Positions 9,246-18,740 of a stretch of DNA of 64,000 bases are shown piece by piece; position 1 is the stretch's first letter, and every line of letters begins with the position of its first letter. The translations under genes were made by a program, and so were the position numbers. The notes under the pieces were generated by a model that saw nothing but the letters and a program-made list of their open reading frames with translations, was not told where the DNA came from and made no database searches. This DNA is from CAZQQU01 sp964595625 (GTDB taxonomy: Bacteria; Bacteroidota; Bacteroidia; Flavobacteriales; Flavobacteriaceae). The stretch is taken from the NCBI GenBank assembly GCA_964595625.1, contig CAZQQU010000003.1, positions 186,001 through 250,000 on the forward strand, written 5' to 3'.

Positions 9246-9998
9246 ATGGTCAGAATTACAGAAACGGTTAAAATTCTCCTGGGGATTAATATTTTAATGT
9301 TTGTCGTTACTTTGATGATGGGAGATATGGCCTACCATTGGTTTGCCATGCATTTTCCGTACAACGAGCGCTTTCAGTTTTGGCAAATCATCACTCATAT
9401 GTTTATGCACGGAGATGAAATGCACCTGCTACTCAATATGTTTATGTTGTATATGTTTGGGAGTGTGATGGAAGAAACCCTGGGACGAAGTAAGTTTTTG
9501 TTTTTATATTTTTCGGCCGGACTGGGTGCGTTGGGACTGCATGTCCTGTTTTTATACATCGGGTATCAAACTTCTTACCAAGCCTTCATCGATGCCGGAA
9601 TTACTCCCGAAATGATTCACGAGTTATTGGATAGGATTACTCGTACCGGTCAGTTTCAGTACTTTACCAATATGCCTATGGAAGTGAGTAGCAGTTTGTA
9701 TAGCAGCTATTTTTCATCGATGGTAGGAGCTTCCGGAGCCGTTTTTGGATTACTTGCGGCCTTTGCGGTGATGTATCCTAACATGCCTTTGTACCTATTT
9801 TTTATTCCCGTTCCTATAAAAGCCAAATACCTCATCGGTGCTTATTTTGTTTATTCTCTCTATGCGGCTATTTCCGGAAACCAACTAGCCGGACCGGCCA
9901 ATATTGCTCATTGGGCTCATATAGGAGGTGCTATTTTTGGGTTTATTATGATGTGGTATTGGAAAAAAAATAGCTTCAATGACCGCCGCTGGTATTGA
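9246..9998 (+). CDS. Rhomboid family intramembrane serine protease
   Basis: A 250-residue multi-pass membrane protein with the catalytic serine in GASGAVFG (Ser163) and the catalytic histidine in the AHIGGAIFG segment (His225). The first helices contain the conserved HMFMHGDEMHLLLNM stretch. It cleaves transmembrane substrates within the bilayer; the substrate is not known. It lies 8 bases after mutL in the same direction, an order common in Flavobacteriia. Confidence 0.95.
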   Translation: MVRITETVKILLGINILMFVVTLMMGDMAYHWFAMHFPYNERFQFWQIITHMFMHGDEMHLLLNMFMLYMFGSVMEETLGRSKFLFLYFSAGLGALGLHVLFLYIGYQTSYQAFIDAGITPEMIHELLDRITRTGQFQYFTNMPMEVSSSLYSSYFSSMVGASGAVFGLLAAFAVMYPNMPLYLFFIPVPIKAKYLIGAYFVYSLYAAISGNQLAGPANIAHWAHIGGAIFGFIMMWYWKKNSFNDRRWY

Positions 9999-10008
9999 TT
10001 TTTACCGT

Positions 10009-11277
10009 TTAGGTTTTTTGTTTTTTCTTCTCTGCTGCTGGGAAAAGCACGTTGTTAAGGATTAATCGATATCCCGGAGAAGTCGGGTGCAAGGCCAATT
10101 CGGTGGGTTCGTCACCAACAAAATGTTGGTAGTCTTCCGGATCATGACCGCCATAAAATGTAAAAAATCCTTGTCCGCGTATACCGTGGATATAGCGGGC
10201 TTCTCCAGTACTTTCTACCTTGCCCATCACCAGTACATCAGCTTTAATAGTCGTCGGATTAAAGGAAGTGGTTTGCCCCATAAATCCCTTGACCAGGGAG
10301 GTGTGATTCTGAACTAACATCGTCGGTATGGGATCCCATTTGGCGGAGTAATCCATCAAAGAAAAATAATCTATCTCCGCCGGTATTTTTCGTAGCGTAG
10401 TCATATCAATGTTGCTGTATTCATAGACCATGGGGTCGCGTTCCAAAATAAAATGGGTAAATGCAAAGGTATTTGCAAAATCTATCTTATTCTGGTAATT
10501 GGGCTCACTGGGGTCGCCATCAAACATGGGTTCACAAATGTCTACACCTTCAGCTGCTAAGGCAATATCAAACGAATCGGTAGCACTGCACATAGCAAAC
10601 ATAAATCCTCCACCAATCACATAATCACGAATTTTGAGAGCGACAGCCAATTTTAAATCCGAAACTTTTTCAAAACCCAAACGGGCAGCAGCAGCTTCCA
10701 TCGTCTTTTTTTCTTCTATATACCAAGGGGCATTTCGATAGGCTCTGTAAAATTTACCATACTGTCCGGTAAAGTCTTCGTGGTGTAAATGTAGCCAGTC
10801 GTACAAGACCAATTGGTCGGCCAACACCTCGTCGTCGTAAATCACATCGTAAGGGATTTCTGCATAAGTCAGCACCATCGTGACTGCATCGTCCCACGGT
10901 AGTTTGTGTTTTGGAGAATACACCGCAATTCGGGGGGCTTTCTCTAAAGTAACAGCATTCATATTTTGTGACGGACTGTGAATTTCGTCTAATATTTGTT
11001 TGGTACGTTGGTCGGAAATCACCTCAAAAACCACCCCGCGAATTTGACATTCCCGACGAATTTCTTCGATATCAGGAAATAGAAAAGCGCCTCCGCGGTA
11101 ATTGAGTAACCACATCACTTTTTGCTGACGCTCCAATACCCAGTAGGTGATTCCATAAGCTTTCAAATGTTCACGTTGGGTTTCAGCATCCATCGGAATC
11201 AATAGGTACGAAGCAAAACAGGGAATGCTTATGAGCCATAGAAGTACCATTAAACCTGTTTTTATCAATACGTTCAT
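10009..11277 (-). CDS. Conserved Bacteroidota secreted protein, amidotransferase-like ('asparagine synthetase B' of databases)
   Basis: I start the gene at 11277 because MNVLIKTGLMVLL begins a clean signal peptide (cleavage near FAS, residue 23); an upstream ATG at 11364 would add 29 non-signal residues. The mature protein of about 400 residues contains the block RGGAFLFPD, PWDDAVTMVLTYAEIP, the HLHHEDFTGQYGKF motif and GGGFMFAMCSATD. The last has a Cys (230) placed like the nucleophile elbow of class I amidotransferase or ThuA-like folds. It is not homologous to real AsnB, which needs an N-terminal Cys and an ATP pyrophosphatase domain. I recall similar proteins throughout Flavobacteriia; the function is unknown. 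Confidence 0.8.
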   Translation of the reverse strand: MNVLIKTGLMVLLWLISIPCFASYLLIPMDAETQREHLKAYGITYWVLERQQKVMWLLNYRGGAFLFPDIEEIRRECQIRGVVFEVISDQRTKQILDEIHSPSQNMNAVTLEKAPRIAVYSPKHKLPWDDAVTMVLTYAEIPYDVIYDDEVLADQLVLYDWLHLHHEDFTGQYGKFYRAYRNAPWYIEEKKTMEAAAARLGFEKVSDLKLAVALKIRDYVIGGGFMFAMCSATDSFDIALAAEGVDICEPMFDGDPSEPNYQNKIDFANTFAFTHFILERDPMVYEYSNIDMTTLRKIPAEIDYFSLMDYSAKWDPIPTMLVQNHTSLVKGFMGQTTSFNPTTIKADVLVMGKVESTGEARYIHGIRGQGFFTFYGGHDPEDYQHFVGDEPTELALHPTSPGYRLILNNVLFPAAEKKKQKT

Positions 11278-11548
11278 TGTGCTACCTGGTTTTAAATTTA
11301 TACGGGTATCGTTTATTACTTGCAAGATACTAAGGGCGTTTTGATAATTGGGTATGCAGATCAATTTTTTTTAAAGGTTCCAATCATACCTTCTTCTTTT
11401 TTAGCTCCTTCTACCAACGGGCTAAAAATTTAACATATAGGAAAAATAGATTTTCACACTAATTTTTTGTATATTTTGACTTTAGAAGGAGTGGGCTTAA
11501 TTTAGCAAAGCTGTAGCAAGGGGGTTTGACCAGTTAGGAAGAGGAAGG

Positions 11549-12670
11549 ATGAAGAGGCGCTTTTATAGCATAATTAAAAAAAGGAATTCCCTTTCGGGAA
11601 AGAATTATCTACGACACACCTTAGTTATAATTTGGGGACTAGGGTTGTTCGTGAGTTCGTATTCGCAATCGCCCAAAGATTACCAGCTGATTACGATCGC
11701 TTTTTACAATGTTGAAAATTTATTTTCCCCGGTTGATGATCCGCAAACTCGATTTCATCAAAACACCTTGCGGGGCGAAGCCTTTTACACCGAAGCTATT
11801 TATCGCGCCAAAATTAAAAATATCGCTCGTGTCATTTCAGAAATCGGTTCTGAACTTACAGGAACCGCCCCGGAGATTGTGGGTTTGTGCGAGGTAGAAA
11901 ACCGACAAGTACTCGAGGATTTAATCAATCAAGAACCGTTACTTCGTGAAAATTATGGGATTATTCATTACGATTCGCCAGACGGAAGGGGGATTGATGT
12001 AGCCATGATTTACAAAAAAAGCAGCTTTATACCGACCTTTCACCATCCAAGATCCTTAGGTCTTAGTGATAAAAATCAACCCCAACAAATACGATATACG
12101 CGGGATCAATTAGTTGTCAGCGGCAGGTTGGCGGGGGAAGAGGTTCACTTTATTGTGAATCATTGGCCTTCTCGAAGTGGAGGTGAGTTACGAACACGGC
12201 CTTATCGACTCCAAGCAGCACATTTAACTAAACACATAGTTGATTCTTTGTTTCTTATAAACCCTTATGCCAAAATTGTGGTCATGGGAGATTTTAATGA
12301 TGACCCCACCAGTGCAAGTATCCAAGAGGTGTTAGGCGGACGCTCTAAAAAAGAAAAACTGGGGATACAACAGCTGTACAACCCTATGGAATCCTTATAT
12401 CGAGCGGGTTACGGAACCTTAGCTTGGAACGATCGTTGGAATCTCTTTGACCAAATGTTGGTGTCCTCCGAATTTCTAAGCCGGGAGTATGCGGGATGGC
12501 AATTTTACCGAGCGGGAATTTATAATCCGGTCTATCTGACTAACTCCTATGGACGCTATAAAGGATATCCTTACCGCGCCTATGGCGATGGGGGATTTAC
12601 CGGTGGTTATAGTGATCATTTCCCGGTGTATGTATGGCTTATTAAAGAATTGGTTAATGACTCCCGGTAA
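11549..12670 (+). CDS. Secreted endonuclease/exonuclease/phosphatase family protein
   Basis: The protein has 373 residues. A basic N-terminus precedes a hydrophobic segment (about 22-38) ending SYSQ, so it is probably exported. The EEP fold is shown by FYNVENLF (metal-binding Asn), EIVGLCEVEN (catalytic Glu), VNHWPSR, VVMGDFNDDP and the C-terminal SDHFPV. It should hydrolyse phosphodiester bonds in nucleic acid or a related phosphoester outside the cytoplasm. A palindrome TTCCCTTTCGGGAA overlaps codons 14-18. Its 3' end overlaps the convergent membrane gene by 17 bases. Confidence 0.9.
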   Translation: MKRRFYSIIKKRNSLSGKNYLRHTLVIIWGLGLFVSSYSQSPKDYQLITIAFYNVENLFSPVDDPQTRFHQNTLRGEAFYTEAIYRAKIKNIARVISEIGSELTGTAPEIVGLCEVENRQVLEDLINQEPLLRENYGIIHYDSPDGRGIDVAMIYKKSSFIPTFHHPRSLGLSDKNQPQQIRYTRDQLVVSGRLAGEEVHFIVNHWPSRSGGELRTRPYRLQAAHLTKHIVDSLFLINPYAKIVVMGDFNDDPTSASIQEVLGGRSKKEKLGIQQLYNPMESLYRAGYGTLAWNDRWNLFDQMLVSSEFLSREYAGWQFYRAGIYNPVYLTNSYGRYKGYPYRAYGDGGFTGGYSDHFPVYVWLIKELVNDSR

Positions 12671-13121
12671 GCCAGTGTTTCCAAGGAATTCTACTCAACA
12701 TCAAAATTAAACCAATGGTGTAGAATATCGCCAGTGATTTAAACTTAGCTTGTGAAGTAAGTTGTTTTTTATGTTTAGAATAGCCCATGGTAATTAAGAT
12801 AACTGCAATGAGCATAATCAACGGGTGTTCGATGGTAAACAATCGCAATTCAGAAGATCCCATAATGTCTGCCATGGTTAATTCGGGATTTCGAAGTGCT
12901 CCAAAACCATTGGATGGGTGTGAGAAATAGGTGATTAGTCCTAATAAAAACTGGATGTGCGATACTATCAACGCAAACAGAGAAATGCGTATATCTGGAG
13001 AAGAAAATGGACGATTTGAAAAATATTTTACCAAGGCATTAAAAGTAGCCAGTAGTACGATGAGCAAGGTGAGGTAAGCCCAATATCCGTGGACTAAGTC
13101 CATAATTCTGTCAAAAGCCAT
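12654..13121 (-). CDS. Four-helix membrane protein (annotated 'cytochrome B' in relatives)
   Basis: A 155-residue protein with four hydrophobic segments: about 14-31, 46-66, 98-115 and 128-146. Conserved-looking histidines lie near helices (His11, the SHIQF motif, EHPLIM). Flavobacterial relatives carry the label cytochrome B, but no classical b-haem pattern is evident to me. It converges on the EEP gene with a 17-base overlap. Function is unproven. Confidence 0.75.
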   Translation of the reverse strand: MAFDRIMDLVHGYWAYLTLLIVLLATFNALVKYFSNRPFSSPDIRISLFALIVSHIQFLLGLITYFSHPSNGFGALRNPELTMADIMGSSELRLFTIEHPLIMLIAVILITMGYSKHKKQLTSQAKFKSLAIFYTIGLILMLSRIPWKHWLTGSH

Positions 13122-13203
13122 AGTTATGATTTTGTGATTTAAACAAAGGTAAAGAATTTAGCTTTAGCTAAGACTAAATTTTTAAACAGTAAAAAAATAA
13201 AAT

Positions 13204-14442
13204 CTATTGATAAACATAATTTTCAGGTTCCCCGATTTGATCAATCTCTTCTTTGAGCGACTGAATAAAGCTAAAGTAGGATTCTTTGAGCTCTTCTTTA
13301 ATAGGTTCCGCGGCCGGTAAATCTATGGCATACGGATCAACTTGCTTACCATTGTACCAAAAGCGGTAGCACACATGAGGCCCGGTAGCTAAACCGGTAC
13401 TTCCAACATAACCGATGATATCTCCTTGCTTGACGCGATCACCTACTTTTACGGCCCTTTTTGACATATGTAAATACTGGGTAGAATAGGTGTCGTTATG
13501 CTTAATTTTTACATAATTGCCATTGCCACTGTTGTAGCCGGAGCGTTCTACTACCCCGTTGGCAGTAGCCATAATCGGTGTGCCGTGTGGAGCGGCATAA
13601 TCGGTGCCTAAATGGGCTTTCCATTTTTTTTGCACCGGATGAAAACGGTTTAAACTGTATCGAGACGAAATGCGGGTATAGTTTAAAGGTGCCTTTAAGA
13701 AAAAACTGCGGAGGGTATTGGCTTTATCGTCGTAATAATCGGCTGTACCGGTCAGGCTGTCCGTCGTAAATCGAAAGGCGTAATAAGGCCGATTGTAGTG
13801 ATTAAGAAGTGTGGCTTCGACATTTTCAATGCCTACAAACGTAGTATCGTTGATGTAATTTTCATTATAAATAATTTTAAAATGATCGCCCTTTTGTAAG
13901 CGGAAGAAATCGACAGTCCACTGATAGATACTGGACAATTCGTGTACCAAATTCTGACTCAGCCCTTGGTCGGTCATTGCTTGAGATAAAGACGAATTAA
14001 TCACACCGGTAACTGTTCTTCTTTTAGTAGTGACCGGTAATTTATCACGATAACATTGAATACTGTCTCGCATATCAATCACCACATAGTCAATTCGGTT
14101 GGGGTGGTATATAAATACTTGCGGTTTGTTGAGGGAATCTTTAGAGCGTAAAAGAGTAAACGGACGGCCGGCCCGAAGTTGACGAACATCAAATGTGTCT
14201 TTTACTTTTTCAACAATTTGGTACACCTGTCCGGCCGATACTCCGAAATTGTCCATGAGTTTCCCAAAGGTATCGCCCGAGCGAACCGTGTCTAGTACCA
14301 CCTCATAATCATCCATGGCAAAACCGTAAAGTTGGTTTGAAACGGTGGTAGTAAGCTCGGGTTCGTCGCAGTTTTCTTCCACCGACTTTTGACACATGGT
14401 TAATAAAAAAAGTAAAGCAAAAGGTAATATATAATTTTTCAA
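13204..14442 (-). CDS. M23 family peptidoglycan metallopeptidase, lipoprotein
   Basis: The 412-residue protein has a lipobox (LLTMC, Cys17). A LysM-like or OapA-like segment around residues 50-100 (SGDTFGKLMDNFGVS) is followed by a middle domain and then the LytM fold. Active-site residues: His277 and Asp281 in HLGTD, His325 in QYLHMS, and GPHVCYRFW at 354-362, where Cys358 replaces the second His of the usual HxH. It should cut peptide crosslinks in murein, or be an inactive regulator if zinc binding fails. It is the last gene of the run starting at homogentisate dioxygenase, 17 bases after the tryptophan dioxygenase gene. Confidence 0.92.
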   Translation of the reverse strand: MKNYILPFALLFLLTMCQKSVEENCDEPELTTTVSNQLYGFAMDDYEVVLDTVRSGDTFGKLMDNFGVSAGQVYQIVEKVKDTFDVRQLRAGRPFTLLRSKDSLNKPQVFIYHPNRIDYVVIDMRDSIQCYRDKLPVTTKRRTVTGVINSSLSQAMTDQGLSQNLVHELSSIYQWTVDFFRLQKGDHFKIIYNENYINDTTFVGIENVEATLLNHYNRPYYAFRFTTDSLTGTADYYDDKANTLRSFFLKAPLNYTRISSRYSLNRFHPVQKKWKAHLGTDYAAPHGTPIMATANGVVERSGYNSGNGNYVKIKHNDTYSTQYLHMSKRAVKVGDRVKQGDIIGYVGSTGLATGPHVCYRFWYNGKQVDPYAIDLPAAEPIKEELKESYFSFIQSLKEEIDQIGEPENYVYQ

Positions 14443-14459
14443 AGTCTGGTATAATCTGG

Positions 14460-15407
14460 TTAAACATCTTCACCCCAATGGGCTAGTTCTTCTGGAGTCC
14501 AAACCTCCGGGAAGAAAATTCGTTTTTGGTATTTGGGATGCATATATTTGGTCCAGTCGCTCCCGCCGGTAGCTTCGGCCACTTTTCTACCTTCACTCCT
14601 GCCTTTTCCTCCTGAAAGGTAAAAGTAGGCAGCATCGTAGTGCGCCATCACCCATTTAATGTTTACAGTGTAATCATAGTGTCTCATGGCAGCAACTAAT
14701 GTCGGGTCTTTTCGTTGATCTTCAGCTAAGGTTTTATATCTAGAATACAAGTTTATCTGATTGTATTCTTGCGTAAAATCAATAAATTCGGCTCGGTATT
14801 TTTCTTCAAAGGCCTTGAGTAAAAACGATTTTTTGCCCGTTGCATGATCCTTGCCGGCTGCTTGCCAGTAGAGGTGTTCTAAGGCGTGTTCGTAGGAAGT
14901 GTTGCGATCTATAGTGTCTCTAAATCGCTTATCGATCAAGTTGATCAATTCGGTAGAGGCAAATTCTACTTTTCGATATTGCGCACTTTGAAAACCACTG
15001 GCCGGAGTGAGAGTATTTCTGAATTTCATATACTGCTCCACACTCATGCCTTCGCGCATAATTGTAAACGATGAAGTGAGCATATCAAAATACCGACTGA
15101 TCCGCATCAATTTCTCGGAAAAAAAATCTACCGTTAGCTGCGGATGATAGGCCACCTGACGAATTTCCCAAAGAATCATTTTAAACAATAATTCGTTGAT
15201 TTGGTGGTAAATAATAAACACCATTTCATCGGGTTGTTGGGTGCGTTGAACCTGTAAACTCAACAAGGCATCCGTTTGTATATAATCCCAATAAGTGATG
15301 GGTTTGCTGTGTAACAAACCTTCTAAATGTACCTCTAAATCTTGACCTAAGGCACTGTACTTCTCGTGGAGTTGTTGGATTAGCTGGTCTGTTTTGGATA
15401 TAGGCAT
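14460..15407 (-). CDS. kynA: Tryptophan 2,3-dioxygenase
   Basis: A 315-residue all-helical haem dioxygenase that opens the indole ring of L-tryptophan to N-formylkynurenine, the first step of the kynurenine pathway. Family blocks seen: EMVFIIYHQINELLFKMIL, ASGFQSAQYRKVEF and the C-terminal GGSDWTKYMHP. It starts 3 bases after the DUF3108 gene and is probably translationally coupled to it. No kynurenine formamidase or kynureninase gene is in the window. Confidence 0.96.
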   Translation of the reverse strand: MPISKTDQLIQQLHEKYSALGQDLEVHLEGLLHSKPITYWDYIQTDALLSLQVQRTQQPDEMVFIIYHQINELLFKMILWEIRQVAYHPQLTVDFFSEKLMRISRYFDMLTSSFTIMREGMSVEQYMKFRNTLTPASGFQSAQYRKVEFASTELINLIDKRFRDTIDRNTSYEHALEHLYWQAAGKDHATGKKSFLLKAFEEKYRAEFIDFTQEYNQINLYSRYKTLAEDQRKDPTLVAAMRHYDYTVNIKWVMAHYDAAYFYLSGGKGRSEGRKVAEATGGSDWTKYMHPKYQKRIFFPEVWTPEELAHWGEDV

Positions 15408-15410
15408 ACG

Positions 15411-16196
15411 TTATTTGGATTGAATTTTAAACCAATGTTTTAACCCTTTGAATTCGTCTAAATCTGCATTTAGAGAACCTACTAATAAATCCGCCTTAGC
15501 TTTAATCGGAATCTTGTTGTCGTCATCTGAAATCCAGATGGTTAGGCTTTCTTTTTCTTTAAAAACCCTTCCTGACTCTACATACGGGCGAAAAACCAAG
15601 GTCGGAACTCGGCCAAATTTAGTTTTTAAAGTTTCTTTATACAAAAACTTCAATCTAAATTTAAAAATTTCATCGCCATAAAACATATCAACATCTGTGA
15701 AGTCACCGGGTTTGAGGTTCGATGTATTCACATGATTTCTGAGGTAATATACCACCGAAAGCATGTCTTGCACTCCAGTGACGATGGGATAAGTGTTTTT
15801 GGTATTGTTTTTTTTATCGTGTACAAAAGCCGTTTTAGCTCGGTGGTCAAACTCCACCTGAATATCACGTGTGTGGCCACCTTCGTTAATGTCTCTTATA
15901 AATCGATAGGGAATATCCAGTTGGCGATCCATATAGGTTTCATAGCGGTCTTCCACTTTAAAAAATAAACGGGAAAGACCGCTATTTTTACCATACCCCT
16001 TGATATGATGAACTTCTTTTCCATGGAGCAGCTTATTCTTAACCTCTAAAGTGGCGTATCCGGCATTAAAAAACCCCGAATAAGAAACCTTAAACTTCAA
16101 CCACTCACCTCCCTGAAAGGATTTTTTCTGTGCGTGTAACACCGGAGTGTTTAGAGCCAGTACCAGGATTACTGTTCCAATTATATGTTTAATCAT
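15411..16196 (-). CDS. DUF3108 domain-containing secreted protein
   Basis: A 261-residue protein with a clear signal peptide (cleavage after VLHAQ, about residue 23). The body starts with the GGEWLKFKVSYSGFFNAG block and is predicted beta-rich, typical of DUF3108, a family seen in periplasmic proteins of Gram-negatives. It lies between hppD and kynA in the same direction. It has no known catalytic role; a lipoprotein-carrier-like or envelope role is only a guess. Confidence 0.9.
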   Translation of the reverse strand: MIKHIIGTVILVLALNTPVLHAQKKSFQGGEWLKFKVSYSGFFNAGYATLEVKNKLLHGKEVHHIKGYGKNSGLSRLFFKVEDRYETYMDRQLDIPYRFIRDINEGGHTRDIQVEFDHRAKTAFVHDKKNNTKNTYPIVTGVQDMLSVVYYLRNHVNTSNLKPGDFTDVDMFYGDEIFKFRLKFLYKETLKTKFGRVPTLVFRPYVESGRVFKEKESLTIWISDDDNKIPIKAKADLLVGSLNADLDEFKGLKHWFKIQSK

Positions 16197-16258
16197 AAGT
16201 CACTTTAGTTTCGTTATATTACTAACGAAAAGCTAGGGGTTTTATGTTATAAAGAGTT

Positions 16259-17413
16259 TTAGAGAGTTCCTCTTTTGGCCTGTTCTCTTTCAATCGACTC
16301 AAATAAGGCTTTAAAATTACCTGCTCCAAAACCACGCGCTCCCATACGTTGTATGATTTCAAAAAATAAAGTGGGGCGATCTTGAACGGGTTTAGTAAAA
16401 ATTTGTAACAAATAACCTTCTTCGTCAGCATCAATCATAATTCCCAATTTTTGTAAGTCGTTGATGTCTTCCTTAAACTTGTCCATGTGGTTTTTAAGAC
16501 GCTCAGGGATGGCATCATAGTAGGCTTGGGGAGGGTGAGATAAAAACTCCACCCCACGCGAACGAAGCTCGCTTACGGTGCTGACTATATCATTGGTGGC
16601 TACAGCAATGTGTTGTACTCCCGGGCCTTCGTAAAAATCTAAATACTCTTCGATTTGTGATTTCTTTTTACCTTCAGCGGGTTCGTTGATAGGAAATTTA
16701 ATACGGCCGTTTCCATTACTCATTACTTTACTCATCAGAGCAGAGTATTCGGTATGAATCTGCTTGTCGTCGAACGACAGGAAATTTACAAATCCCATCA
16801 CATCTTCGTACCATTTAACCCAGATATTCATTTCATTCCAACCTACGTTGCCCACCATGTGGTCTATGTATTTCAGTCCGGTAGGAGCAGGGGCATAATC
16901 TGATTCCCAAGGCTGGTAGCCCGGAAGGAAGGTTCCGGTATAGTTTTTCCGTTCTACAAACAAGTGTACCGTTTCACCATAAGTGTAAATTCCGGAGCGC
17001 ACCACCTCACCAAACTCGTCTTTTTCAACAGTGGGTTCCATATAGGGTTTAGCACCCCGTTTGGTAGTTTCCTCAAAAGATTTACGAGCGTCTTCTACCC
17101 ACAACGCGATGACTTTAACTCCGTCGCCGTGTTTTACAATATGATCATTGAGTGGCGATTGGCTGTTGAGGGGTGTTGTGAGTACCAAGCGAATTTTGTC
17201 TTGTTTCAATACATAAGAGGCACGATCACGAACCCCGGTTTCTAATCCGGCATAGGCCAGTGATTGAAATCCAAAGGCAGTTTTATAATAATGCGCCGCT
17301 TGTTTGGCATTTCCCACATACAGTTCTACATAATCTGTACCTAGAAGAGGCAAGAAATCTTGCGCTTCTTCAAAAATTTTTTCTAGTCCGTAGTCAACTG
17401 GTTTTAGTTCCAT
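16259..17413 (-). CDS. hppD: 4-hydroxyphenylpyruvate dioxygenase
   Basis: A 384-residue Fe(II) enzyme that converts 4-hydroxyphenylpyruvate to homogentisate in tyrosine catabolism. The two vicinal-oxygen-chelate domains are complete. The iron ligands are visible: His185 in YIDHMVGNV, His268 in GVQHIAVATND and Glu352 in FFEIIQR. The C-terminal GFGAGNFKALFESIE tail that closes the active site is present. It lies 113 bases downstream of hmgA, with a TAAATTTG promoter-like box between them on the minus strand. Confidence 0.97.
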   Translation of the reverse strand: MELKPVDYGLEKIFEEAQDFLPLLGTDYVELYVGNAKQAAHYYKTAFGFQSLAYAGLETGVRDRASYVLKQDKIRLVLTTPLNSQSPLNDHIVKHGDGVKVIALWVEDARKSFEETTKRGAKPYMEPTVEKDEFGEVVRSGIYTYGETVHLFVERKNYTGTFLPGYQPWESDYAPAPTGLKYIDHMVGNVGWNEMNIWVKWYEDVMGFVNFLSFDDKQIHTEYSALMSKVMSNGNGRIKFPINEPAEGKKKSQIEEYLDFYEGPGVQHIAVATNDIVSTVSELRSRGVEFLSHPPQAYYDAIPERLKNHMDKFKEDINDLQKLGIMIDADEEGYLLQIFTKPVQDRPTLFFEIIQRMGARGFGAGNFKALFESIEREQAKRGTL

Positions 17414-17526
17414 AATTAGCTTCCCTGAATCATATTTGTATAGAAATTAGGGACCTCCATTTTTTTATAGTTAAACAATTATTTTATAAACAAATTTATA
17501 CGAGTCAATAATGCCTTATCTAGGTT

Positions 17527-18681
17527 TTATATCCATGATTGGTGGTACGACTCATCTGCGATTTTCATTGCTTCCTCAGTGACCTGAAGAGGTTTAAAAG
17601 TATCGACCATCACAGCCAATTCTTTGGTTTCGGTTTTACCGATACTGCGCTCGTAGGCACCCGGGTGGGGTCCGTGAGGAATGCCGGCCGGATGAAGGGA
17701 AATATTTCCCGGCTTTACATCGTTGCGACTCATAAAATCTCCATCTACGTAATAGAGTACTTCATCGCTATCTATATTGCTGTGGTTGTAAGGAGCGGGT
17801 ATGGATAGCGGGTGGTAATCGTACATCCGGGGGACAAAGCTACAAACTACAAAGGCATCGGTTTCAAAGGTTTGATGTACCGGAGGTGGTTGATGGATGC
17901 GACCGGTGATGGGTTCGAAGTCGTGAATTGAAAAGGCATAAGGAAAATTATAGCCATCGTAACCTACCACATCAAAAGGGTGGGAGGCATAAACAACTTC
18001 AAATATATCGTCTTTCTTTTTAATTTTCATTAAAAAATCTCCCAATTCATCATAGGTTTCCAGTTCTTGGGGTTTGCGAATATCGCGTTCGCAATAGGGA
18101 GCGTGTTCTAATAACTGGCCAAACCAGTTACGGTATCTTTTCGGGGTGTAAATAGGTCTACGGGATTCGACAATAAACAAACGGTTGTCAGAAGTGTCAA
18201 AATCAATTTTGTAAATCATTCCCCGAGGAATTAATAGGTAGTCTCCGTAATTAAACGGAAGGTTCCCTAAGTGGGTACGAAGTTTTCCAGATCCTCGGTG
18301 TATAAAAATTAATTCGTCTGAATCGGTGTTTTTATAAAAATAATCCTGTGTTTGGTTGGTAGGTGCTGCCAAAGTAATGTGGCAGTCACTGTTGGTAAGA
18401 AGAATTTTACGGCTGTCTAGATAATCTGGTTCTGCTTTTACATCAAATCCGTAAAAACGATAGGATTTAACGTGGTTGCTCAGGGCAACTTTCGGAGCAG
18501 CACTGTACTGGCCTTTGATTTCTTTAACCATCGTAGGGCGATGGATGTGATACATATTTGAATACATACCATCAAAGCCAATGGTACCAAACAATTGTTC
18601 GTAATAAAGTTCGCCGTTAGGCTTTCTAAATTGGGTGTGTCGTTTGGGAGGTATCTTTCCTAACTGATGATAAAATGGCAT
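17527..18681 (-). CDS. hmgA: Homogentisate 1,2-dioxygenase
   Basis: A 384-residue cupin-type iron enzyme that opens the homogentisate ring to maleylacetoacetate, the step after HppD. Visible family features are the long N-terminal beta domain, RPTMVKEIKG, and the C-terminal metal region with HSNIDSDEVLYYVDG followed by LHPAGIPHGPHPGA. It is of the shorter bacterial form. The neighbouring hppD makes the assignment secure. Fumarylacetoacetase and maleylacetoacetate isomerase are not in the window. Confidence 0.96.
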   Translation of the reverse strand: MPFYHQLGKIPPKRHTQFRKPNGELYYEQLFGTIGFDGMYSNMYHIHRPTMVKEIKGQYSAAPKVALSNHVKSYRFYGFDVKAEPDYLDSRKILLTNSDCHITLAAPTNQTQDYFYKNTDSDELIFIHRGSGKLRTHLGNLPFNYGDYLLIPRGMIYKIDFDTSDNRLFIVESRRPIYTPKRYRNWFGQLLEHAPYCERDIRKPQELETYDELGDFLMKIKKKDDIFEVVYASHPFDVVGYDGYNFPYAFSIHDFEPITGRIHQPPPVHQTFETDAFVVCSFVPRMYDYHPLSIPAPYNHSNIDSDEVLYYVDGDFMSRNDVKPGNISLHPAGIPHGPHPGAYERSIGKTETKELAVMVDTFKPLQVTEEAMKIADESYHQSWI

Positions 18682-18740
18682 GTCTCATTGTTTTGCAAAC
18701 AAATATCGAAAAAAAAGCGGTAAAAACCATTAAGAATATC

